Positions 52,717-59,751 of a DNA stretch of 64,000 nucleotides are shown in pieces; within the stretch, counting starts at the first letter, position 1, and each line of letters starts with the position of its first letter. Position numbers and translations under genes: made by a program. The notes under the pieces were generated by a model. That model had not been told where the DNA came from and did no database searches. It saw nothing but the letters and a program-made list of their open reading frames with translations. This stretch comes from Ferruginibacter sp. (GTDB taxonomy: Bacteria; Bacteroidota; Bacteroidia; Chitinophagales; Chitinophagaceae): positions 56,431-120,430 of the forward strand of contig JAOQAK010000031.1 in assembly GCA_025963635.1 (NCBI GenBank). Reading direction: 5' to 3'.

Positions 52717-54444
52717 TTAATTCCTCCTCGCTAACACAATTGCATTTTTGAATTGCTTTCTATTACCGGCTAAATTAAAAACTTCCGTGAACACGATGTA
52801 AATGCCTATCGAAAGTTGCCGGGCTTTCTCGCCCAGTCCATCCCATCGGAAACTTCCGCTGGTTCCACACAATGCATTTCTTTTAAGAAAGCGTACCGGC
52901 CGGCCGGATGCATCGAAGATGGTGATATTGGCCACATAGCCAGTTGACGGAAAATTATAATCAAGCGTGGCAAAATCATCCTGCCCATCGTTATCAGGCG
53001 ATACTATTTCAGGGGAGAGTTTTATTTCATCCGGGATGTGTTCATTGATGGTATGCTGTGAGTTCCTGAAACCAGGAGTTCCATAACCAGCAGCAGTAGC
53101 CGCAGAATGCCAGTTATCTGCCGATTGAGTTGGGGCATTGTAATCAATTCTTTCCAGCGACACTCCTTCAGGATTATTTATTAATTTGAAATGCCAATTT
53201 GAATTGTAAGATAATTCATCAGCGATCTCTCCCTGGGCATTCAAAAGGAGCGCCGTTCCCTTGTCATCGTTGAACACAGGCATAGCGGCTATTTCGATAA
53301 AAGCCTCTGCATTTTGAGTAATGTATGCGGCTTTAACCTCGGACACATTTTCAGTTACTACCATAAAATCTTTCGGAAATAACAGGTAACTTTCTCCACT
53401 TAATTGCGCCATGCTGCTGATGGTATTAGAACCATTGCGGTTGGCAATATAGGTTTGCTTGAGGTCGATGATCTTATCGCTATTATTATAAATTTCCACG
53501 TAATCCGTTGCTGCCGGTATCGGATTAAATAAAATTTCATTGATGATAATATTTTTTGACGCGGCGATTTCCGGGATGCCAACCCTTGCAAAATTTTTAC
53601 TCCTAACTATATTACCGGCACAATCCGTTATGTTCGCTACAGTAATATTGTACACTTTTCTGCGCAATAATGCGGTGTTCAATTCTAATATAATCCGGTC
53701 AAATAACGGAGAAACCGCTACAATATTTGCAGGATTGCCGATGCCGTCGCTAATGGTAAAATTGACCGGTTTTACAACTGCGGAGCTATCCAGGGGTTCA
53801 TCAAAAACAAGGGTCAAATGCATGCTATCAGTGGGGTAAGCCCTTAATAATCGCGGAGCGTTTTTATCCGCATTGATACCATCAACCGAGTTTTTACTGC
53901 CGGGCGAGCCTCCTCTTGCGTCAGTCGATGCAATCCAGTTACTATTGCCGCTACATGGATTGTGAGTATCGATCATCTCCAGGGTCCAGCCGCCCTTCTT
54001 TTTTAATTCATTCCGGTACCCGCCATTATTGTAATTCACGGAATGAATCAGTCTATTTTGGGGAGATTTCAAATACAGCACCCCGGCCACATTATCGATG
54101 GAAGGAAAGGCGGGGATGCCAATTGCAGTTCCAAACGGCGCCATAACGGTTGTAGCAGATGTGGCGCATAGGATCACAAAACCACCGGGAAGCAATGCAA
54201 AGCCAGGCATCGGCCCACTCTGGCCCGAAGCACTACCGATCTTCCATCCTGATAAATTAATAACTCCGCCGGAAGTGTTTTTCAATTCGATCCATTCATT
54301 GGCCGGTAAGGCTACCTGCGGTGAGGGATCCGCCATGATTTCGTCGATCACCACATCATATTGTTGGGGGGTGTATGGCTGTGAAATGGCTGAAAGTGGC
54401 ATCAATAAAATAATGAAGCCAAACAAAAATAAATCTGCTTTCAT
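52717..54444 (-). CDS. Secreted lamin-tail-domain protein with FlgD-like C-terminus
   Basis: A signal peptide (MKADLFLFGFIILLMPLSAISQ) precedes two lamin-tail (LTD) domains, the first about 30-180 (VIDEIMADPSPQVALPANEWIEL, GGWTLEMID) and the second about 295-455 (IIINEILFNPIPAATDYVEI, GVSLERID). A Big/SbsA-like Ig domain sits between them (RLLRAYPTDSMHLTLVFDEPLD). The last 90 residues resemble FlgD Ig-like/gliding-associated modules (SPDNDGQDDFATLDYNFPSTGY, TIFDASGRPVRFL). Such proteins are surface-exposed and often carried by the type IX secretion system, although no clear CTD signal is visible here. The function is unknown. Confidence 0.78.
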   Translation of the reverse strand: MKADLFLFGFIILLMPLSAISQPYTPQQYDVVIDEIMADPSPQVALPANEWIELKNTSGGVINLSGWKIGSASGQSGPMPGFALLPGGFVILCATSATTVMAPFGTAIGIPAFPSIDNVAGVLYLKSPQNRLIHSVNYNNGGYRNELKKKGGWTLEMIDTHNPCSGNSNWIASTDARGGSPGSKNSVDGINADKNAPRLLRAYPTDSMHLTLVFDEPLDSSAVVKPVNFTISDGIGNPANIVAVSPLFDRIILELNTALLRRKVYNITVANITDCAGNIVRSKNFARVGIPEIAASKNIIINEILFNPIPAATDYVEIYNNSDKIIDLKQTYIANRNGSNTISSMAQLSGESYLLFPKDFMVVTENVSEVKAAYITQNAEAFIEIAAMPVFNDDKGTALLLNAQGEIADELSYNSNWHFKLINNPEGVSLERIDYNAPTQSADNWHSAATAAGYGTPGFRNSQHTINEHIPDEIKLSPEIVSPDNDGQDDFATLDYNFPSTGYVANITIFDASGRPVRFLKRNALCGTSGSFRWDGLGEKARQLSIGIYIVFTEVFNLAGNRKQFKNAIVLARRN

Positions 54445-54631
54445 AAAAAGGTACGGGGTTGGAATGCTATTTTCGGACGGGCGATCTATTACTTAAAAGT
54501 ATAATTTAAACTGAAAGCATCCTAATTATTTTCTGCTTAGATTCTAGGCTGCTAATTTGTGAGGGTTGCTAACTTCTGGAAGCCTTTTGAATGCAATTTT
54601 GATTGGCAAAAGGAGATGCAAATATTTTTAG

Positions 54632-54663
54632 TTTGGTCAATTAATGCTTTGTTATTATTTTTG
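54632..54663 (+). promoter_or_regulatory. Complete Bacteroidota promoter of the asd leader
   Basis: TTTG at 54632-54635 and TATTTTTG at 54656-54663 are separated by 20 bases. This matches the -33/-7 consensus of Bacteroidota fully and is the best promoter in the window. Transcription should begin near 54668-54670. Confidence 0.7.
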
Positions 54664-54670
54664 CGCCTCA

Positions 54671-54730
54671 ATGATGAACATAAAACATACAAAGTTTACG
54701 AAGCAGCATTCCGCGTGGAAGGTTAATTAG
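54671..54730 (+). CDS. Candidate 19-codon leader peptide of asd
   Basis: The frame reads MMNIKHTKFTKQHSAWKVN and a TAG stop. It starts within a few bases of the predicted transcription start, so the mRNA may be leaderless. Nine of 19 residues are Lys, Thr, Met or Ile, the products of the pathway that aspartate-semialdehyde dehydrogenase feeds. The last codons (GCG TGG AAG GTT) are the same bases that can pair with the terminator's 5' arm, as expected of a ribosome-controlled attenuator. No homologue search was possible. Confidence 0.5.
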   Translation: MMNIKHTKFTKQHSAWKVN

Positions 54731-54786
54731 TATTTTGTTTGTTGTACAATATGCAAAGCCTTCCGCAAAACGGAGGGCTTTTTTTT
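54715..54786 (+). terminator. Terminator with competing antiterminator upstream of asd
   Basis: The terminator stem pairs 54755-54765 (AAAGCCTTCCG) with 54771-54781 (CGGAGGGCTTT) around CAAAA, followed by an 8-base T-run. An alternative helix pairs 54715-54724 (inside the leader peptide frame) with 54757-54766, ten consecutive pairs including two G-U, which would break the terminator. Confidence 0.7.
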
Positions 54787-54887
54787 GTACCGGTCATCAG
54801 GTGGCGTAAATAATTTTATGGATTACTATTTCAAAGCAAAAAATTTAACCACTCATATTTATTCACTTAAAACAAAACAAAAACAAA

Positions 54888-55877
54888 ATGAAAGTAGCTG
54901 TAGTTGGAGCAACAGGATTGGTGGGCAGCAAAATGTTGCAGGTATTGGCCGAGAGAAATTTTCCCGTAACAGAATTGATCCCTGTGGCATCTGAAAGGTC
55001 AATCGGTAAGGAAGTGGAATTTAAGGGAGTCAAGTATAAGGTGGTAGGCTATGCCGATGCAATTGCTGCCAAACCAAATGTTGCGATCTTCTCAGCAGGA
55101 GGTGGAACCTCGTTAGAACTGGCGCCAAAATTCGCGGAAGCTGGTATCACCGTAATTGACAATTCAAGCGCATGGCGTATGGATCCGTCTAAAAAACTGG
55201 TAGTACCGGAAGTAAATGCGGATGTACTGTCCACATCGGATAAAATTATTGCGAACCCAAATTGTTCTACAATCCAGATGGTAGTGGTATTAAAGCCTTT
55301 ACATGATAAATATAAGATAAAGAGAGTAGTGGTTTCTACTTACCAGAGCGTTACCGGTACCGGCGTAAAAGCCGTTGAGCAATTGATGAACGAGCGGAAA
55401 GGAGTAAGCGGCGAAATGGCGTACAAGTACCCCATCGATCTCAATGCGATTCCACAGATCGATGTTTTCATGGAAAATGGGTACACGAAGGAAGAGATGA
55501 AAATGACCAATGAAACTGTTAAGATCATTGGGGACGCAAATATTAAACTAACTGCCACTACCGTTCGGATACCTGTAATGGGCGGCCATAGCGAGAGTGT
55601 GAACATCGAGTTTGAAAATGATTTCGACCTTGATGAAGTACGGGAACTGTTAAGCAATGCACCAGGCATCATTGTGCAGGACGATATTGCTAATTTTATT
55701 TACCCTATGCCACTGACTGCTCATGAAAAAGATGAAACTTTCGTGGGAAGGATCAGGAGGGATGAAACCCAGCCAAATACCCTTAATTGCTGGATTGTAA
55801 GCGATAACCTGCGCAAGGGAGCTGCAACCAATGCAATACAGATTGCGGAATACCTGTTGGGGAAAGGCATGCTATAG
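54888..55877 (+). CDS. asd: Aspartate-semialdehyde dehydrogenase
   Basis: The enzyme (329 aa) reduces aspartyl phosphate to aspartate semialdehyde with NADPH, the common step towards Lys, Thr, Met and Ile. MKVAVVGATGLVGSKMLQVL is the NADP-binding start, NPNCSTIQMVV holds the catalytic Cys near residue 128, and RIPVMGGHSESVNIEF contains the catalytic His. The length and motifs are those of the bacterial type. A stretch of AC-rich sequence precedes the ATG. No second promoter was found between the leader terminator and the gene, so expression may depend on readthrough. Confidence 0.93.
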   Translation: MKVAVVGATGLVGSKMLQVLAERNFPVTELIPVASERSIGKEVEFKGVKYKVVGYADAIAAKPNVAIFSAGGGTSLELAPKFAEAGITVIDNSSAWRMDPSKKLVVPEVNADVLSTSDKIIANPNCSTIQMVVVLKPLHDKYKIKRVVVSTYQSVTGTGVKAVEQLMNERKGVSGEMAYKYPIDLNAIPQIDVFMENGYTKEEMKMTNETVKIIGDANIKLTATTVRIPVMGGHSESVNIEFENDFDLDEVRELLSNAPGIIVQDDIANFIYPMPLTAHEKDETFVGRIRRDETQPNTLNCWIVSDNLRKGAATNAIQIAEYLLGKGML

Positions 55878-55907
55878 AAGCAATTTTGTGTTTAATTGTT
55901 ATAATAT

Positions 55908-55940
55908 AAGAAATGGCCAACTTTTGATTGGCCATTTTCT
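55908..55940. terminator. Bidirectional terminator between asd and korB-like gene
   Basis: AAATGGCCAA (55911-55920) pairs perfectly with TTGGCCATTT (55928-55937), with A- and T-rich extensions on both sides. The two flanking genes are convergent. Confidence 0.85.
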
Positions 55941-55961
55941 TATTATTAGTAATTTCCTGCT

Positions 55962-57005
55962 TTAACTGATCGTCCATATTTCATTTCCCCTCAGTAATTT
56001 GTCAAGGTCACCCTTGCCTCTTTTAGCAATCACTTCTTCTATCTGCATGGTCATGCTTTCTTCATAACAAGCCCTTTCAGTTTGATAAAACACCCCAAAT
56101 GGCCTTGGTAAATGTCCGGCCAGTTTAGGATCATCGAACATGCGCACCAATACCTGTGCTTTATAAAAGTCCGTTTCGTCGTGAACCCACAGGTCATCTA
56201 TGGATGCATCTTTTCCTATTTCTACGATGATTGGTTTGAAGCCATCCAGTTTAATGCCTTTGTTTTGCGCAGCTCCAAATACCAACGGTTTGCCCTGCTC
56301 AACAAATAAAACTTCTTCTGGTTTGGTGCTCTTTTCAGTAAATATTTCAAAGGCGCCGTCATTGAAAATGTTACAGTTTTGATAGATCTCTAAAAAGGAA
56401 GCTCCTTTATGTGCCTGCGAACGCAATAACATTGCCTGTAGATGTTTCGGATCCCTGTCCATGGATCGGGCAATAAAGCTTGCGTCCGCACCCATGGCAA
56501 GTGCCAGCGGGTTAAATGGATGGTCAATACTGCCAAAAGGAGTGGATTTGGTTACTTTGTTTTCCTCAGAAGTGGGTGAATATTGTCCCTTGGTTAATCC
56601 GTATATCTGGTTATTAAACAATAAAACGTTCACATTGAAATTTCGGCGCAGCAGATGAATGGTATGATTTCCACCAATACTAAGGCCATCTCCGTCACCG
56701 GTTACTATCCAGATACTCAGTTCCGGACGGGCGGCTTTTAACCCGCTTGCTACTGCCGTAGCCCTCCCATGGATACTATGCATCCCATAAGTATTCATAT
56801 AGTACGGAAAACGGCTGCTGCAACCAATTCCGGACACAATTACGATATTTTCCCTTGGAATTCCCAGGGTAGGCATAATTTTTTGAACCTGTGCCAGAAT
56901 GGAATAATCCCCACAACCGGGGCACCAGCGTACTTCCTGGTCAGTGGCAAAGTCTTTAGCAGTAAGGGTCTGTGGTATAGGGCTAACGGTCGCTGTTTCG
57001 ATCAT
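55962..57005 (-). CDS. korB: 2-oxoacid:ferredoxin oxidoreductase, beta subunit
   Basis: The protein (347 aa) has WCPGCGDYSIL with its metal/cluster-linked Cys pair, and the TPP-binding signature GDGDGLSIGGNHTIHLLRRNFNVNVLLFNNQIYGLTKGQYSPTS. GIGCSSRFPYYMNTYGMHSIHGRA is typical of the 2-oxoglutarate type. The beta subunit binds TPP and one [4Fe-4S] cluster and works with an alpha/gamma subunit, normally encoded just upstream in Bacteroidota. Here no alpha gene lies beside it: 318 non-coding bases and an AhpD-like gene are upstream. The alpha subunit must be elsewhere. Confidence 0.88.
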   Translation of the reverse strand: MIETATVSPIPQTLTAKDFATDQEVRWCPGCGDYSILAQVQKIMPTLGIPRENIVIVSGIGCSSRFPYYMNTYGMHSIHGRATAVASGLKAARPELSIWIVTGDGDGLSIGGNHTIHLLRRNFNVNVLLFNNQIYGLTKGQYSPTSEENKVTKSTPFGSIDHPFNPLALAMGADASFIARSMDRDPKHLQAMLLRSQAHKGASFLEIYQNCNIFNDGAFEIFTEKSTKPEEVLFVEQGKPLVFGAAQNKGIKLDGFKPIIVEIGKDASIDDLWVHDETDFYKAQVLVRMFDDPKLAGHLPRPFGVFYQTERACYEESMTMQIEEVIAKRGKGDLDKLLRGNEIWTIS

Positions 57006-57323
57006 ATGACAAATATTAAAAAGAGCTCAAAGTTAAGAAAAATAAATATCCGGTAAATCAGTGTTTAAAGTTTGAATTGTTAATAGTAAGTTAGGCGAGG
57101 TGAAGCGGTATGCAGTTTACGTAGCAAGGTATATAAATTAACCAATACAAGGCAAAGAAAGAAATATGGAAGGGAATTCAGCATTTACCAGGTACATTTT
57201 TGAGACGATCCGGCTTTGTTTCACAACCATTCGTAAGTTGAAAGATTCGCTTAGGCATCCTATTTACCTATATACCCGATTTCACCCCTAACTTCCGTAA
57301 CCAACTCTTCTCCGGTAGCACGC
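57006..57323. other. 318-base intergenic region
   Basis: No gene is supported. It contains the korB-like promoter element near its left end (57028-57035). No trace of a korA gene was seen in any frame. Confidence 0.55.
57028..57035 (-). promoter_or_regulatory. -7 promoter element of the korB-like gene
   Basis: On the minus strand the sequence is TAACTTTG, an exact TAnnTTTG match 22 bases from the ATG. Confidence 0.45.
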
Positions 57324-57671
57324 CTACTCAGTTCCCACGAGTTCCTCCCAGTATTCCGCAGCCCGCCTCGTATGTGGTACAACGATGGTTCCACCGACAA
57401 TATTGGCTACAGCAAAAACTTCATAGAGTTCTTCTGTGGTAACACCTGTTTCGTAAGCTTTCCCCAAATGATATTTGATGCAATCATCACACCGCAATAC
57501 CATGCTTGCCACAAGGCCTAATAGCTCCTTTGTCTTGATATTTAATGCGCCTTCTGCATAGGTATTCGTATCTAAATTCCACAGGCGTTTAATTACCAGG
57601 TTATCTTTTTCCAGGATGACCTCGTTCATTTTGGCACGGTAATCATAAAATTCCTTTACTAGTCCAGTCAT
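57324..57671 (-). CDS. Carboxymuconolactone decarboxylase/AhpD-family protein
   Basis: The 115 aa protein has the AhpD-type redox motif LRCDDCIKYHLGKAYETGVT: Cys-x-x-Cys followed by His three residues later. The family includes alkylhydroperoxidase AhpD and gamma-carboxymuconolactone decarboxylase. The motif CxxCxxxH indicates a peroxidatic or disulfide-reductase type rather than a true decarboxylase. The start MTGLVKEFYDYRAKMNEVI matches small members of this group. The gene is isolated. Confidence 0.85.
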   Translation of the reverse strand: MTGLVKEFYDYRAKMNEVILEKDNLVIKRLWNLDTNTYAEGALNIKTKELLGLVASMVLRCDDCIKYHLGKAYETGVTTEELYEVFAVANIVGGTIVVPHTRRAAEYWEELVGTE

Positions 57672-57917
57672 TTTTAAAAATATTAAAATTGGGAGGGTAA
57701 AGTTACTGCTGTAATTGTTAGAAAATACGATGTGGAAACACTATTTAATCGGTGTACAGGTAACCTTAATAAACGTATAATAGCTCTCAATTTTTTAGGA
57801 GGCGGTTAATATTGGAGAAGTTTAAAGTAGGCGGCCACGTGGTTACCCAATCTCTGCTGTTATTTGGTTAGCAATTAAATTGGCACGTTTTTTCTTGATT
57901 ATTCTTAAAACTTACAT

Positions 57918-58292
57918 ATGCCAACAGAATATAACCAGCGCCCAGCCATTAATGATCTCAACAAAAGTGATATACAAGAAAATACGGGTTTAGACGAACC
58001 TACCGCCCTCGTACAGAGCGATACGGATATCACCCCCGGGGAATTGGAATTGCTCGATGCAGCGGGTACGAAGGACATCGGGGATGATGAAGAACAGTTG
58101 ACAAAGGCACAACTGGATAATACCGATGAGGATGGCGATGTACTCAACGAATCAATTGGCTTTTCGGGCGAAGACCTGGATGTGCCCGGCGCCGAAGCGG
58201 ACGATGATAACGAAGCCATTGGTGAAGAAGATGAAGAAAATAATAGTTATAGTGGCGCCAGCCAGGATGATAACGGGGAAGCCAACGCGTAG
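57918..58292 (+). CDS. Small acidic protein with ITPxELExL motif
   Basis: The protein (124 aa) is very acidic and low in hydrophobic residues, and probably largely disordered. It contains ITPGELELLDAAG near residue 39 and GEDLDVPGAEADDDNEAIGEEDEENNSYS near the C-terminus, a block that I recall from many Chitinophagaceae proteins of unknown role. A paralogue begins at 63762 with ITPDELEFLQ. No enzymatic motif is present. The start at 57918 fits the family pattern. Confidence 0.72.
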   Translation: MPTEYNQRPAINDLNKSDIQENTGLDEPTALVQSDTDITPGELELLDAAGTKDIGDDEEQLTKAQLDNTDEDGDVLNESIGFSGEDLDVPGAEADDDNEAIGEEDEENNSYSGASQDDNGEANA

Positions 58293-58599
58293 ATGTTTTT
58301 AATCCGGGTGTAAACCGGCTTGCCCACCTTTTTAGGCGATAAAACGTCCGTTTATTTTTATGTAAACTGGGTCAATCGGTTATGCCTAGCCCAATACTAT
58401 TGCGTTATCCCCTTCTGCTCTTATCTTCTCGTTCAGTTTTTGTATGCCCTTATCATTTTGGTCGTGTTATCATTTAAAGCTATGCTAAACATTGTGGTTA
58501 ATGCAATTTAGCCGTTGAAAATCGTCATAATAAAAGCCAGGACATTGCGTTAGTTTATATATATTTAGTTAATTTCATAATTACACCTCAAAAGATAAT
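58293..58599. other. 307-base intergenic region
   Basis: A hydrophobic frame of 63 codons on the plus strand (58320-58511) is present, but it lacks a promoter and family character, so I do not call it a gene. No stem-loop with a T-run was found. Confidence 0.5.
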
Positions 58600-59316
58600 A
58601 TGAAAACATTGTCTGAAACCTGGTTTGCAGAAGGCTACATAGATTTTGAATTAAAGAAATATACGCTCCTGGCTTATTTAAAGGATATCAACAATGGATT
58701 TCGTGAGAACAAACTCTATCCTCAGCTGGCGGATATTATATTTCATTACAACAACATGATCTCTTTCAGGGACAATAAAAAATTATTGCAGAACCATTTC
58801 CCCAAACGGCTTACCGGCATTCAGCTTAAAAAGCTTACGATACTTTATGAGCAGGTGATTGAGGACGATGAATTAATGAAAGAGTTGGAAGATATCATAC
58901 ATTTTGCCACGGCTAACATGCAAAAGGCAATCAGCTATGGAGCTGAATTATACGATTTTGTGGAAGCAAAAATTCTCATCATGCCGGTAGGCATAGTTCC
59001 GCTTGATAATACCGAGGGGTATTTCTTTCTCAACAACGGCAATGAAAAAGATACCCGGGTATACCAATACCGGTTGACGATTTTTGAAAAACACGATGAA
59101 AAATACCGCGGAATCAAAACTGATTTTATCGATAGCTGGTACAGGAGCATTACTTCCACCTACGAACACATAAAAATGGATCTGATCAAAAAAAAATCAG
59201 ATATGCCTAATCCTGCAGTATTTGCAATTGAAACATCCCACAGGTTTCCTGTGGAAGAAACCTTATTACCCGTGGCCAAAAGATACCTGGTAAAATTTAT
59301 TTCAGCAGCTGCGTAG
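58600..59316 (+). CDS. Conserved hypothetical protein
   Basis: The 238 aa protein has no signal peptide or membrane span. It is helical at the N-terminus (MKTLSETWFAEGYIDFELKKYTLLAYLKDINNGFRENKLYPQLADIIFHYNNMI), with a charged, partly beta C-terminal half (ILIMPVGIVPLDNTEGYFFL, VYQYRLTIFEKHDEKYRGIKTDFID). The pattern resembles uncharacterised cytoplasmic Bacteroidota proteins that I cannot assign to a function. It ends at a strong terminator. Confidence 0.75.
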   Translation: MKTLSETWFAEGYIDFELKKYTLLAYLKDINNGFRENKLYPQLADIIFHYNNMISFRDNKKLLQNHFPKRLTGIQLKKLTILYEQVIEDDELMKELEDIIHFATANMQKAISYGAELYDFVEAKILIMPVGIVPLDNTEGYFFLNNGNEKDTRVYQYRLTIFEKHDEKYRGIKTDFIDSWYRSITSTYEHIKMDLIKKKSDMPNPAVFAIETSHRFPVEETLLPVAKRYLVKFISAAA

Positions 59317-59751
59317 TTGTACTTGTAACCCCTCGCAATAGCATAAAAAAAACACATAGTCCTTACGGGGATTATGTGTTTTTAATTTTTGCATTTAACC
59401 ATGAGTCTTTTAAAACTTATTAACTTAAATGCTTTTCCTGTACCAAAACTAATAATTTTTTTGAAAAAACAAGAGTGTTGTAAATTTTTTTTTCATTTTT
59501 TTTTCTTCTTAAGCCCTCATTATTCACCCATGTTTTTGGGGAGGATTATTATACAATCAGTTATGAGCTTTATGCCTGGTTTGTCACTATATTCAACAGG
59601 CTTTTTATTATTTAGAAGGGCAGCCAATAATGTTCATCGATCATAAATATCATGCTTTCACATGCAACCGGGCAAATAATCAAATAAGGAAAGAGTTTAA
59701 GGCAAGTATTCGCTAAATTACCGCGTCATTTTTAATTTAAATACGCTTGTT
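59317..59751. other. 435-base intergenic region
   Basis: It begins with a terminator (59348-59383) and is otherwise AT-rich with long T-runs around 59490-59520. A short hydrophobic frame at 59389-59646 has no supporting features. No promoter consensus for the rhamnosidase gene was found. Confidence 0.5.
59348..59390 (+). terminator. Rho-independent terminator
   Basis: AAAAACACATAGTCC pairs with GGATTATGTGTTTTT (one G-U) around TTACGG, then T-rich sequence, 31 bases after the hypothetical gene stop. Confidence 0.9.

Larger units (their letters stand above)
54445..54887. other. 443-base regulatory region upstream of asd
   Basis: The left half (54445-54630) has no recognised element. The right half contains a strong promoter, a 19-codon reading frame, alternative RNA hairpins and an intrinsic terminator, followed by about 100 AT-rich bases before the asd start. 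These are annotated individually. Confidence 0.7.

Noticed and set aside
58320..58511. 63-codon hydrophobic frame on the plus strand
   Set aside because: No promoter, no family pattern and unusual composition. It is probably AT-rich noise.
59389..59646. 85-codon frame starting just after a terminator
   Set aside because: It consists largely of T-run-encoded Phe stretches and shows no promoter or domain.
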